Assembly (NCBI GenBank): GCA_963827785.1 | Contig: CAWHCT010000015.1 | Coordinates: 122,296 to 186,295 of the forward strand | Origin: Site-B1 sp963827785 | GTDB lineage: Bacteria; Bacteroidota; Bacteroidia; Flavobacteriales; Flavobacteriaceae | Length of the DNA stretch: 64,000 nucleotides | Direction of reading: 5' to 3' | Part shown: positions 25,341-34,537 of the stretch, piece by piece | How positions within the stretch are numbered: the stretch's first letter is position 1 | Layout of the letters: each line of letters begins with the position of its first letter | Made by a program: the position numbers and the translations under genes | The notes under the pieces: generated by a model | The model's database searches: none | What the model was told of the DNA's origin: nothing | What the model saw: only the letters and a program-made list of their open reading frames with translations

Positions 25341-26036
25341 ATGAAGAAATTATTTTTAGCACTTTCATTTTTGTTAGGGCTTCAATTCCTGATGTCTCAG
25401 GATAACATAGTAGAATTTGAAGTAGACTCCTTATATCGTGAAGATCAGTTTTATATAGGAGTAACCTATAACTTGTTAGGTAATTTGCCTTCCGGGATTT
25501 CTCAAAACGGGTTTTCAAGTGGATTCCATTTAGGTTTTATTCGGGATATGCCTATTAATAAAAGGCGAAATCTTGCATTTGGATTGGGAGTAGGTTATTC
25601 AGGGAATTCTTTTAACCAGAATTTGCTGATAACTGAAGGCACCAATAATAAATTCATCTATAGTATTATTGAAAGTGATATTGTATATTCTAAAAATAAA
25701 TTTTCTCAGCATTTAGTGGAAATTCCTTTTGAATTCAGGTGGAGGTCCTCAACACCGGAAGAATACAAATTTTGGCGAATATATACTGGATTTAAGACAA
25801 GTTATGTGGTGTCCAATTCATCAAAATATAATGGAAGTCCACAAAACGAAAAATCTAAAAACATTAGCGATTTTAATGATTTTCAGTATGGTTTAACTCT
25901 TAGTGTAGGTTATAATACCTGGAATTTTTATTTGTATTATGCATTGAACCCTATTTTTGATTCCAATGCCATATTAAATAATAACCCTATAGATATGAAT
26001 GCCATAAAAATAGGCTTGATATTTTATATTTTATAA
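25341..26036 (+). CDS. porT: PorT-family outer-membrane protein of the type IX secretion system
   Basis: A 231-aa protein with a Sec signal (MKKLFLALSFLLGLQFLMSQ) and an eight-stranded beta-barrel pattern; the segments YIGVTYNLLGNLP, HLVEIPFEFRWRSS and NDFQYGLTLSVGYNTWNFYLYYALNPIF resemble PorT/SprT. PorT is required for T9SS secretion and gliding in this phylum, which fits the T9SS-sorted adhesin 12 kb away. The name rests on recognition of these blocks. Its end overlaps the convergent gene by 6 bases. Confidence 0.8.
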   Translation: MKKLFLALSFLLGLQFLMSQDNIVEFEVDSLYREDQFYIGVTYNLLGNLPSGISQNGFSSGFHLGFIRDMPINKRRNLAFGLGVGYSGNSFNQNLLITEGTNNKFIYSIIESDIVYSKNKFSQHLVEIPFEFRWRSSTPEEYKFWRIYTGFKTSYVVSNSSKYNGSPQNEKSKNISDFNDFQYGLTLSVGYNTWNFYLYYALNPIFDSNAILNNNPIDMNAIKIGLIFYIL

Positions 26037-26636
26037 CCAGTAATTCAATAAAATTAACTGAGGAATAATCCCTATTAAAAGTCCTACTATTATTTCATTC
26101 TTGTCATGAGCTTTTAGATACAATCTGGATGTGGCGACAGCTCCAGCGATCATGAACATTAAAGCAATAGATCCACTGATATTGACGCTGAAATGGATAC
26201 TTAATGCTATAAAGAACATAAGCACACCTCCTGTAGCAATCATATGTATACTCGCTTTAAAACTTAAAACAGCTAATATCAAACAAGTTATTGTTGATAA
26301 AAGAATACCGACAAAAAAGAAGTAAAGTTCAACGAACTCTTGAGGGGGCAGAATTTTAATTATGATCATAATAGCAATAAGGCAATTTAGGATCAATGGA
26401 ATAATTCTATGTTTGACATTTTCGAGGTAAATGGAATCAACCTTTTTTATGGTTTTAAGCAGATAATAAAGTAAGATAGGTAAAAGAACTGTAAGGATGA
26501 ATAACGAATATATTTTAGCTTTTATAACAGGTTGGGGAATGTATCTGGGAGCCTTTGAGAAATAAAAGATAACTCCAATAAGAGGCATCAATATAGGGTG
26601 AAAAATGAACGATATAACCCGGAAAATATAATTCAC
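26031..26636 (-). CDS. PAP2-like integral membrane protein with altered motifs
   Basis: A 201-aa protein with six predicted helices. Three spaced elements recall the PAP2 phosphatase signature: NVKHRIIP (cf. KxxxxxxRP), KASIHM in place of PSGH, and SRLYLKAHDKNEIIVG, which matches SRxxxxxHxxxDxxxG except Glu for Asp. The middle motif lacks the usual PSG, so phosphatase activity is uncertain. It starts 2 bases after the rpoN stop and is probably co-transcribed with rpoN. Confidence 0.7.
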   Translation of the reverse strand: MNYIFRVISFIFHPILMPLIGVIFYFSKAPRYIPQPVIKAKIYSLFILTVLLPILLYYLLKTIKKVDSIYLENVKHRIIPLILNCLIAIMIIIKILPPQEFVELYFFFVGILLSTITCLILAVLSFKASIHMIATGGVLMFFIALSIHFSVNISGSIALMFMIAGAVATSRLYLKAHDKNEIIVGLLIGIIPQLILLNYWL

Positions 26637-26638
26637 AC

Positions 26639-28096
26639 TTATATTTTTTTACGCAGTCTTGCTACAGGAATATCTAGTTGTTCTCTATATTTGGCTACTG
26701 TCCTTCTGGCAATTGGGTATCCTTTTTGTTTTAATATGGATGCTAATTTTTCATCAGTTAGAGGTTTTCTTTTATTTTCCTCTTCGATGACCGTTTCCAG
26801 TATTTTTTTGATCTCTCTGGTAGACACATCTTCACCTTGATCATTTTTCATGGACTCGCTAAAGAATTCCTTAATGAGCTTGGTACCATAAGGAGTATCT
26901 ACATATTTGCTGTTTGCTACTCGTGAAACAGTTGATACATCCATGCCTATCTCATCGGCAATGTCTTTTAAGATCATAGGTTTTAACTTGCGTTCATCAC
27001 CCGTTAAAAAATATTCTTTTTGATAATGCATAATTGAGCTCATGGTCACAAACAAGGTTTGCTGACGTTGTTTGATTGCATCTATAAACCATTTTGCAGA
27101 ATCCAGTTTTTGCTTGATGAAAATAACAGCATCCTTTTGAGATTTAGATTTGTCCTTACTTTCCTTGTACCCTTTTAGCATATTATTGTATTCTGCTGAC
27201 ACATGCAGTTCAGGAGCATTTCTTCCATTCAATGTTAGCTCTAATTCTCCATCATTAATTCTGATAGAAAAATCCGGGACAACCTGTTCAACAATGCGTG
27301 TACTGCCAGAGTACGTTCCTCCAGGTTTTGGATTGAGATGTTCAATTTGATGGATAGCATCTTTGAGTTGTTTTTCAGAGATATCAAATTTCTGGATTAA
27401 TTTTTTGTAGTGCTTTTTAGAGAATTGTTCGAAGGCCGTATCAATAATTTTCGTGGCCAATTCAACATCCGGAGTTTGATTTTTTCGTTGTAACTGTATC
27501 AACAAACATTCCTGTAGATTTCTTGAACCTACTCCCGCAGGATCCAATTGATGAACTATTTTTAAAACGTCCTGTATCTTTTCTTCTGTAGTATAGATGT
27601 TTTGTGTAAAAGCCAGATCATCCATAATATCGGATAATGATCTCCTGATATAACCACTTTCATCCACGCTGCCAACTAAAAAATCTGCTATTTCCTGTTC
27701 TTCCTCATTTAAACTAAATGTACTTAGCTGGGTTTTTAGGTATTGAGTAAAGGATGTTCCTGATGCGTATGGGACATTTTTTTCTTCATCATCAGCGCTA
27801 TAATTACTAGTTTGAGTTCTATAATCCGGAACTTCATCATCACTTAAATAATCATCTACATTAATGTCATCTGCATTTATGGAATCATTCTCCTCATAGT
27901 CATCAGTAGAATTATCAAAGTTGTCTTCAAGATCTTCTGCAGACTCCTTTCCGCTTTCAAGTGCCGGATTTTCTTCCAATTCCTGCTTTAGTCGCTGCTC
28001 AAAAGCTTGAGTAGGCAACTGTATCAATTTCATTAATTGAATTTGCTGCGGAGATAATTTTTGTGATAATTTGAATTGTAAATGCTGTTTAAGCAT
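26639..28096 (-). CDS. rpoN: RNA polymerase sigma-54 factor
   Basis: A 485-aa protein with all three RpoN regions: the glutamine-rich activator-interacting N-terminus (LSQKLSPQQIQLMKLIQLP), an acidic linker (about residues 50-105, mostly Asp/Glu), the core-binding domain (EEEQEIADFLVGSVDESGYIRR, LDPAGVGSRNLQECLLIQL) and the C-terminal DNA-binding domain with the RpoN box ARRTVAKYRE. It directs transcription from -24/-12 promoters with enhancer-binding partners, none of which is seen here. Confidence 0.97.
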   Translation of the reverse strand: MLKQHLQFKLSQKLSPQQIQLMKLIQLPTQAFEQRLKQELEENPALESGKESAEDLEDNFDNSTDDYEENDSINADDINVDDYLSDDEVPDYRTQTSNYSADDEEKNVPYASGTSFTQYLKTQLSTFSLNEEEQEIADFLVGSVDESGYIRRSLSDIMDDLAFTQNIYTTEEKIQDVLKIVHQLDPAGVGSRNLQECLLIQLQRKNQTPDVELATKIIDTAFEQFSKKHYKKLIQKFDISEKQLKDAIHQIEHLNPKPGGTYSGSTRIVEQVVPDFSIRINDGELELTLNGRNAPELHVSAEYNNMLKGYKESKDKSKSQKDAVIFIKQKLDSAKWFIDAIKQRQQTLFVTMSSIMHYQKEYFLTGDERKLKPMILKDIADEIGMDVSTVSRVANSKYVDTPYGTKLIKEFFSESMKNDQGEDVSTREIKKILETVIEEENKRKPLTDEKLASILKQKGYPIARRTVAKYREQLDIPVARLRKKI

Positions 28097-28124
28097 GTTT
28101 TATTTTTTTGTCTTTTTAAGATAC

Positions 28125-29558
28125 TTAAAATTCTGCATTTTGTGGTGTCCTTGGATAAGGAATTACATCTCTAATATTGCTCATTCCAGTTACAAACATA
28201 ACGAGCCTTTCAAATCCAAGGCCAAAACCTGAGTGTACAGCTGTACCGTATTTTCTTAGATCCAAATACCACCATAACTCTTTTTCAGGAATATCTAAGG
28301 CAGCCATTTTTTCTTTTAGCACATCTAAACGCTCCTCCCTTTGAGATCCACCAACGATCTCTCCAATTCCCGGAAAAAGAATATCCATTGCTCTAACTGT
28401 TTTTCCATCCTCATTAAGACGCATATAAAAGGCTTTTATTGTTGCGGGATAGTCAAATAATATTACCGGACATTTAAAATGTTTTTCTACTAAAAAACGT
28501 TCGTGCTCACTTTGAAGATCGGATCCCCAAGCTTCAATAAGATATTTAAATTTTTTCTTTTTATTAGGTTTGCTTTCCCTAAGAATATCGATTGCTTCAG
28601 TATAACTGACTCGTTTAAAATTATTATCTATGACAAAGTTCAACTTTTCAATTAAGCTCATTTCGCTTCTTTCAGTTTGAGGTTTCGATTTTTCTTCATC
28701 CTGTAATCGCTTTTCAAGAAATTCCAGATCTTCACGATTTTTGTCAAGTGTATATTTTAATACTGATTTTAAAAAGTCCTCAGCTAGATCCATATTTCCT
28801 GCTAAATCCATGAAGGCTACTTCCGGTTCAATCATCCAGAATTCTGCCAAATGTCTTGAGGTATTGGAATTTTCAGCTCTAAAGGTTGGTCCAAATGTAT
28901 AGACTTTACCCATCGACATGGCATATGTTTCGGCTTCCAATTGTCCGGAAACCGTTAAATTGGTTTCTTTCCCAAAGAAATCTTTCGAATAATCAATTTT
29001 ACCAGCTTCAGTTTTTGGTAGATTTTCAGGATCTAATGCTGATACGCGAAACATTTCACCTGCCCCTTCAGCATCACTTCCTGTAATAATAGGAGCATGC
29101 ATATAATAAAAGCCGTTGTCAACAAAATACTTGTGAATTGCGTAAGACACTGTAGAACGTAATCTCATGACGGCACTGAATGTGCTGGTTCTGGTTCTTA
29201 AATGAGCATTTTCTCTTAAAAACTCGAATGAATGTTTTTTAGGTTGTATTGGATATTCATCGGGATCACAATCTCCTAAAACATCTATAAAATTTACTTT
29301 TATTTCAACATTTTGCCCTTTTCCAAGACTTTCAACCAATTCACCTTTTATGTGAACCGATGCTCCAGTTGTAATCCTTTTTAGCACGGATTCATCCAAC
29401 TTTTCAAAATCAACCACACATTGAATATTATTTATTGTTGAGCCGTCATTTAATGCTATAAATCTATTTGCTCTAAATGTTCTGACCCAACCTTTAATTT
29501 CTATTTCATCCATTGATGGAGCTTTGGATAATAATTCTGAAACAGTACTTAATTTCAT
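28125..29558 (-). CDS. asnS: Asparaginyl-tRNA synthetase
   Basis: A 477-aa class IIb synthetase from ATG 29558 (MKLSTVSELL). It has an N-terminal OB-fold anticodon-binding domain (IKGWVRTFRANRFIALNDGST), then class II motif 2 (TFGPTFRAENSNTSRHLAEFWMIEPE) and motif 3 (GFGLGFERLVMFVTGMSNIRDVIPYPRTP). The GFERLVM...IPYPRTP ending is typical of AsnRS. The TTG at 29579 lies in the promoter box and is rejected as a start. Confidence 0.97.
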   Translation of the reverse strand: MKLSTVSELLSKAPSMDEIEIKGWVRTFRANRFIALNDGSTINNIQCVVDFEKLDESVLKRITTGASVHIKGELVESLGKGQNVEIKVNFIDVLGDCDPDEYPIQPKKHSFEFLRENAHLRTRTSTFSAVMRLRSTVSYAIHKYFVDNGFYYMHAPIITGSDAEGAGEMFRVSALDPENLPKTEAGKIDYSKDFFGKETNLTVSGQLEAETYAMSMGKVYTFGPTFRAENSNTSRHLAEFWMIEPEVAFMDLAGNMDLAEDFLKSVLKYTLDKNREDLEFLEKRLQDEEKSKPQTERSEMSLIEKLNFVIDNNFKRVSYTEAIDILRESKPNKKKKFKYLIEAWGSDLQSEHERFLVEKHFKCPVILFDYPATIKAFYMRLNEDGKTVRAMDILFPGIGEIVGGSQREERLDVLKEKMAALDIPEKELWWYLDLRKYGTAVHSGFGLGFERLVMFVTGMSNIRDVIPYPRTPQNAEF

Positions 29559-29576
29559 ATGTAAAATTTTAAAGTG

Positions 29577-29584
29577 CAAAGATA
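29577..29584 (-). promoter_or_regulatory. -7 box for asnS
   Basis: Minus-strand TATCTTTG fits TAnnTTTG, 18 bases before the asnS ATG. The -33 box is not clear. Confidence 0.45.
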
Positions 29585-29660
29585 AATTTTTAATAAAAAG
29601 TGAACCTAATAAAATTGGATTTATCGTTAACCGGTCAAATGATGGTAAAAAGCTAGTGCA

Positions 29661-32057
29661 TTAAAACTCATCCTTTAATTGCTCTTCTTCCGGAATGATG
29701 TTGATGCTAGGCTCTTTTAAAACTTCTTTGTTGGCTATATTTCTTTCAAGCGATAATAAAAGTGAAGGTAATAAAAGCAGATTGGCCAACATAGCAAAAA
29801 GCAAGGTAATGGATACCAAACCACCAAGAGCTACTGTGCCACCAAAATTTGAAATAGTAAATACGGAAAAACCAAAGAATAGAACTATTGAGGTGTAGAA
29901 CATACTAATTCCGGTTTCGCGAAGCGCTGCATAAACTGATTTTCTGATCTTCCAATGATTGGCTTGTAATTCTTGTCTGTATTTTGCGAGAAAATGGATG
30001 GTATCATCAACAGATATTCCGAACGCAATGCTAAATACTAAAATGGTCGATGGCTTTATGGGAACTCCAAGATAGCCCATTAATCCCGCTGTAACCAATA
30101 ACGGTAAAAGGTTAGGGATTAATGATATCACAATCATCCTAAAAGACCTGAACATATAAGCCATAAAAAGGGAAATAAGGAAAATGGCCAGGGATAGGGA
30201 CAGGATTAGATTGTTGACCAAATACCTCGTTCCCTTTTGAAACACCCTAGCTTTACCGGTCATTGATATATTGTAACTATCTTTAGGAAAGACTTTATTG
30301 ATCTTGTTTTGCAGGTTTTCTTCGATTCGTTCAATTCTTTCAGTTCCAATATCTTTCATGAAGGTTGTGATGCGAGCGTATTGGCCTGTGCTGTCGACAA
30401 AGTTTTTAAGCAGATCAACTTCCCCATTTGAATTTTTAGCATAGGACAGAATAAAGCTATTTTCCTGACTTGTAGGAATTTGATAGAATTTTGGGTTGCC
30501 ATTGTAGTATGCCTGTTTTGAATATTTCACAAAATTGACTACTGAGATTGGTTTTGATAACTCGGGCGTCTCATCAATTAATTCCTCCAACTCGTTCATC
30601 CGATTTAAGGTAGCCAATTTCATCACACCTTTTTTCCGTTTAGTGTCAACCATGATCTCTAAAGGTAATATACCATTGAACTCATCTTCAAAAAATCGAA
30701 TATCTTTAAAAAACTGCGTTTTTTGTGGCATATCTTCAATTAAACTACCTGAGATCTTTATCTGATAAATACCTATAAAACTCAAAATTAAAAGGAGAAG
30801 AGATGTTACATATATGGTGATCTTTTTATATTTCACCATATATTCAATCCAGTCAACAAAACCTCCAATCCATCTTTTGTTCAAGTGCTCCAGGTGCCTG
30901 TCTTTGGGAGGCGGCATAAAACTGTAAATAATAGGGATTATAAAAAGGCAAAGTAAAAAGATAGCTATAATACTCAATGAGGCCACAACACCAAACTCAA
31001 CAAGCAACTTGCTTTGAGTTATTGTAAAGGTCGCAAATCCGGAAGCCGTAGTGACGTTGGTCATAAGTGTAGCATTTCCTACTTTGGTTATTACCCTCTG
31101 TAAGGATTTGGCTTTATTGCCATGTTTTTTAACTTCATGTTGATATTTATTAATTAAAAAGATACAATTTGGTATCCCAATTACAATTATCAATGGAGGA
31201 ATTAAAGCGGTTAGAACCGTTATTTCATATTGCAATAATCCCAGAATACCAAAAGTCCACATAACACCAATTAGCACTACGATCAAGGAAATAAATGTAG
31301 CTCTGAAGGACCTAAAGAAGAAAAAGAAAATTACAGATGTAACTAATAATGCAGCTGTGATGAATTTGCCAATTTCATCAATAATATTTTGAGAATTCAA
31401 TGTCCTTATATAAGGCATTCCTGAGATCCTAACTTGGATACTTGTTTGCTTTTCAAAAGAGCTTATTAGAGGTATAAAGTCGTTGAAAATAAAATCTTTT
31501 CTTGCGGAAGTGTTGACTATTTCTTTATTAAGATAGATCGCTGTACGAACTGTTTCTGTGGTTTTGTTGAACAAGAAATTATCATAAAAAGGATACTGAT
31601 TGAACAGCTGATCTTTTAAAGTATTGATTTGATCAATAGTTGCGATAGAGTCTTTTATAAAGGGCTCCAATTCAAACCGATTATTTTTATCGTCCCTTAT
31701 CAATTTTTGCAGATCATAAATAGAAACCACCGTCTCTACTTCTTTGTATTTTTTTAATGAGTCCGACAGTCTGTTCCAGGCGTTCAGATTTTTTACTGTA
31801 AAGAGGTCCGGATCTTTAACACCAATAACAATTAAGTTACCTTCTTCGCCAAATTTATCAAGGAATTCATTGTATTCTATGTTAATAGGATGATCATCGG
31901 GTAGCAGATTGGCTTCTGTATAGGTAAAGCGCATATACTGCCACTGATTTGCTAAAAATACGGTAAACCCTAAAATTATGATTAGAATAATTATCCGATT
32001 ACGAAGAATAATTCTTGCAACACCTTCCCAAAACCCAACGGAGAATAGTTTATTCAT
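29661..32057 (-). CDS. MMPL/RND-superfamily membrane protein
   Basis: A 798-aa protein with the duplicated 6-TM RND topology: N-terminal helix (about residues 20-40), a large periplasmic loop, helices around 235-390, a second loop, and helices around 640-775. Both sterol-sensing-like halves are visible (LIPPLIIVIGIPNCIFLINKYQHE; ILVFSIAFGISVDDTIHFLAKYRQE). Relatives are annotated as predicted exporters of the RND superfamily or MMPL proteins moving lipids or hydrophobic compounds. It is not an AcrB-type pump and has no MFP partner here. Confidence 0.88.
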   Translation of the reverse strand: MNKLFSVGFWEGVARIILRNRIIILIIILGFTVFLANQWQYMRFTYTEANLLPDDHPINIEYNEFLDKFGEEGNLIVIGVKDPDLFTVKNLNAWNRLSDSLKKYKEVETVVSIYDLQKLIRDDKNNRFELEPFIKDSIATIDQINTLKDQLFNQYPFYDNFLFNKTTETVRTAIYLNKEIVNTSARKDFIFNDFIPLISSFEKQTSIQVRISGMPYIRTLNSQNIIDEIGKFITAALLVTSVIFFFFFRSFRATFISLIVVLIGVMWTFGILGLLQYEITVLTALIPPLIIVIGIPNCIFLINKYQHEVKKHGNKAKSLQRVITKVGNATLMTNVTTASGFATFTITQSKLLVEFGVVASLSIIAIFLLCLFIIPIIYSFMPPPKDRHLEHLNKRWIGGFVDWIEYMVKYKKITIYVTSLLLLILSFIGIYQIKISGSLIEDMPQKTQFFKDIRFFEDEFNGILPLEIMVDTKRKKGVMKLATLNRMNELEELIDETPELSKPISVVNFVKYSKQAYYNGNPKFYQIPTSQENSFILSYAKNSNGEVDLLKNFVDSTGQYARITTFMKDIGTERIERIEENLQNKINKVFPKDSYNISMTGKARVFQKGTRYLVNNLILSLSLAIFLISLFMAYMFRSFRMIVISLIPNLLPLLVTAGLMGYLGVPIKPSTILVFSIAFGISVDDTIHFLAKYRQELQANHWKIRKSVYAALRETGISMFYTSIVLFFGFSVFTISNFGGTVALGGLVSITLLFAMLANLLLLPSLLLSLERNIANKEVLKEPSINIIPEEEQLKDEF

Positions 32058-32074
32058 TTATTTTTAAGAATGCG

Positions 32075-32082
32075 CAAAGGTA
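32075..32082 (-). promoter_or_regulatory. -7 box for the MMPL gene
   Basis: Minus-strand TACCTTTG fits TAnnTTTG, 17 bases before the ATG at 32057. Confidence 0.45.
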
Positions 32083-32131
32083 GAAAATAAGTATTTAATA
32101 TTAGTTAAATATTAATATCAGGTGGAAAATT

Positions 32132-32157
32132 AAAAAGCGACCAATAAGTCGCTTTTT
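32132..32157 (-). terminator. Terminator after frr
   Basis: Perfect 10-base stem AAAAAGCGAC / GTCGCTTTTT with a 6-base loop, 2 bases past the frr stop and ending in a T-run on the minus strand. Confidence 0.85.
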
Positions 32158-32159
32158 AG

Positions 32160-32714
32160 TTATACAGTCATGATCTCTTTTTCTTTCACAGCAAAGATCT
32201 CATCAATTTTATTAATATATTCATCTGTTAGATCCTGGACGTCCAGTTCGGCATTCTTTAAAGCATCCTCCGAAATATTTTCTATTTTTTTCAGACTGCT
32301 ATTAGCATCTTTTCTATGATTTCTTACGCCAATTTTCGCATCTTCTGATTCAGCTTTAGCCTGTTTCGCTAATTGATGTCGGCGCTCTTCTGTTAAAGGA
32401 GGAACATTTATAATGATGGATTCACCATTATTCATAGGATTAAATCCTAAATTTGCAGCCATTATCGCTCTTTCAATTTCTTGAAGCATACTTTTTTCCC
32501 AAGGCTGGACTGTAATAGTTCTGCCATCGGGAGTATTCACGTTGGCAACCTGTGGCAAAGGTGTTAAAGATCCATAATATTCAACCATAACACTTCCAAG
32601 CATTGCTGGTGATGCTTTGCCGGCTCTTATATTTACAAATTGCTTTTCCAGATGTAAAATGGCACTCTCCATATCTTCTTTAGTTGCTTCCAGAATGAAA
32701 TTAATTTCTTCCAT
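32160..32714 (-). CDS. frr: Ribosome recycling factor
   Basis: A 184-aa protein that splits post-termination ribosomes with EF-G. Family blocks: HLEKQFVNIRAGKASPAML, DGRTITVQPWEKSMLQEIERAI, NNGESIIINVPPLTEERRHQLAKQAK, and the C-terminal helix EYINKIDEIFAVKEKEIMTV. Length is normal (about 185). It follows pyrH, the usual neighbour. Confidence 0.97.
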   Translation of the reverse strand: MEEINFILEATKEDMESAILHLEKQFVNIRAGKASPAMLGSVMVEYYGSLTPLPQVANVNTPDGRTITVQPWEKSMLQEIERAIMAANLGFNPMNNGESIIINVPPLTEERRHQLAKQAKAESEDAKIGVRNHRKDANSSLKKIENISEDALKNAELDVQDLTDEYINKIDEIFAVKEKEIMTV

Positions 32715-32738
32715 TTTTTAAATTTCTTTAAATTATTC

Positions 32739-32765
32739 AAAAACTGCGCCAAATATTTGGCGTTT
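32739..32765 (-). terminator. Hairpin between pyrH and frr
   Basis: A perfect 16-base palindrome CGCCAAATATTTGGCG (32747-32762), followed on the minus strand by CAGTTTTTG. It could act as a partial terminator after pyrH or as an mRNA-processing hairpin in front of frr. Confidence 0.6.
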
Positions 32766-32792
32766 GGTCTATTAAATTAATAAAAATCTAGA

Positions 32793-33500
32793 TTAAAGAT
32801 TAACTTTTGTTCCAATATTTTCTCCCGAAATTACTTTTAATAAATTGCCTTTTTTATTCATATCAAAGACAATTATCGGTAGTTCATTTTCCTGACTTAA
32901 AGTAAAAGCTGTCGTATCCATAATTTTCAGGCCTTTACGTAAAACTTCATCAAACGAAATATGGTCGAATTTTATGGCGCTTGTGTCTTTTTCAGGGTCT
33001 GTATTGTAAATTCCATCAACGCGTGTTCCTTTTAAAATGACGTCGGCTTCAATTTCAATAGCCCTTAAAACAGCGGCTGAGTCTGTTGTGAAATATGGAT
33101 TTCCGGTTCCACCTCCAAAAATTACAACTCTGCCTTTTTCCAAATGGCGCATGGCTCTCCTTCTAATAAATGGTTCGGCAACTTCATTGATCTTTATGGC
33201 GCTTTGTAGTCTAGTAGGTATTCCGGCATCTTCCAAGGCGCTTTGTAGTGCCAGACCATTAATTACTGTTGCCAGCATTCCCATATGATCGGCTTGCACT
33301 CGATCCATTCCATTGCTTGCAGCTGATACACCTCTAAAAATATTTCCCCCGCCAATAACTATGGCAACTTCCACACCTTTGTCAGTAACATCTTTAATAT
33401 CTTTGGCATATTCTGCCAATCGTTTTGGATCAATACCGTACTGACGCTCTCCCAATAATGCTTCACCGGATAGTTTTAAAAGAACTCTTTTGTATTTCAT
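32793..33500 (-). CDS. pyrH: Uridylate kinase
   Basis: A 235-aa amino-acid-kinase-fold enzyme that phosphorylates UMP to UDP. Motifs: KLSGEALLGERQYGID at the N-terminus, IVIGGGNIFRG, MGMLATVINGLALQSALE, FGGGTGNPYFTTDSAAVLRAIEI, and the C-terminal LKVISGENIGT. It lies in the conserved order tsf-pyrH-frr. Confidence 0.97.
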   Translation of the reverse strand: MKYKRVLLKLSGEALLGERQYGIDPKRLAEYAKDIKDVTDKGVEVAIVIGGGNIFRGVSAASNGMDRVQADHMGMLATVINGLALQSALEDAGIPTRLQSAIKINEVAEPFIRRRAMRHLEKGRVVIFGGGTGNPYFTTDSAAVLRAIEIEADVILKGTRVDGIYNTDPEKDTSAIKFDHISFDEVLRKGLKIMDTTAFTLSQENELPIIVFDMNKKGNLLKVISGENIGTKVNL

Positions 33501-33573
33501 TTAATATATTTTGTTTGAAGGTTTAGCAAATATAATGATTCTGATAATTTATCTAAGGTGAAATTTGAGTATA

Positions 33574-33603
33574 AAAAAAGCCTTGAGTTTGGTCAAGGCT
33601 TTT
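33574..33603 (-). terminator. Terminator after tsf
   Basis: 11-base stem AAAAGCCTTGA (33577-33587) / TCAAGGCTTTT (33593-33603), short loop, then A/T runs on both sides. It lies 20 bases after the tsf stop on the minus strand. Confidence 0.85.
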
Positions 33604-33622
33604 GAATATTCTGGTTTATGAA

Positions 33623-34444
33623 TTATCCGAGAGTAACTCTCTTATAATTTACAATATGAACATCACCAAATGATTTCACATAATCTCCTACACTCATTTT
33701 GCTATCTTTAATAAAATCTTGATTTACTAAAGTATTATCTTTAAAGAATCTTTTTAATTTGCCTTTGGCTATATTATCAAGCATGGCTTCCGGCTTGCCT
33801 TCAGTTCTTAATTGCTCTTTGGCTATCTCAATTTCTTTTTCAACAATAGAGGCATTAACACCTTTTTCATCAAGAGCGATAGGGTTCATTGCTGCAACCT
33901 GCATTGCCACATCTTTGGCAGCCACATCTGCACGATCAACCTTTGCCGATAAGCCAACCAACGTAGCTATCTTATTTCCGGCATGGATATAAGAACCTAC
34001 AAAAGGGGCTTCAATCTTTTCAAAGGCATTGATGTCTAACTTTTCACCAATCACACCTGTTTGTTCAATCAATTTTTCTGAAACTGTAAGACCGTTGAAT
34101 TTTGCAGCTAAAAACTCTTCCTTATTGGAGTAGTTTAATGCAACTTCTGCTAATTCATTCGCAAAAGCGACAAAGTTTTCGTTTTTACCAACAAAATCAG
34201 TTTCACAACCTAATACTATTGCTACACCTGCTGTTTTAGCATCATTCACTTTAGTTATGGCCGCACCTTCTGTAGAAGCTCTGTCAGCTCTGTTGGCAGC
34301 AACTTTCTGACCTTTTTTACGAAGTATTTCAATTGCTTTTTCAAAATCACCTTCAGCTTCAACCAGGGCTTTTTTGCAGTCCATCATTCCTGCTCCTGTT
34401 GCTTGTCTTAATTTATTTACTTCTGCGGCTGTTATTTTCACCAT
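33623..34444 (-). CDS. tsf: Translation elongation factor Ts
   Basis: A 273-aa nucleotide-exchange factor for EF-Tu. N-terminal UBA-like domain (AAEVNKLRQATGAGMMDCKKALVEAEGDFEKAIEILRKKG), then CETDFVGKNENFVAFANELAEV and the core domains ending GDYVKSFGDVHIVNYKRVTLG. Directly downstream of rpsB, with a hairpin in the gap, as in most bacteria. Confidence 0.97.
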   Translation of the reverse strand: MVKITAAEVNKLRQATGAGMMDCKKALVEAEGDFEKAIEILRKKGQKVAANRADRASTEGAAITKVNDAKTAGVAIVLGCETDFVGKNENFVAFANELAEVALNYSNKEEFLAAKFNGLTVSEKLIEQTGVIGEKLDINAFEKIEAPFVGSYIHAGNKIATLVGLSAKVDRADVAAKDVAMQVAAMNPIALDEKGVNASIVEKEIEIAKEQLRTEGKPEAMLDNIAKGKLKRFFKDNTLVNQDFIKDSKMSVGDYVKSFGDVHIVNYKRVTLG

Positions 34445-34470
34445 GATCTTTAATCTTTATGAGTTAAAAA

Positions 34471-34512
34471 AGTCGTTTAATCAGTTTTCCTAAAGAAAAG
34501 AATTAAACGACT
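34471..34512 (-). terminator. Long hairpin between rpsB and tsf
   Basis: 11-base stem AGTCGTTTAAT / ATTAAACGACT enclosing a smaller TTTTC...GAAAA helix, between the rpsB stop and the tsf start. It is an attenuator-like element that would lower tsf relative to rpsB expression, or an RNase processing site. Confidence 0.6.
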
Positions 34513-34537
34513 TCAATTTGTATTAATTTATTTAATT

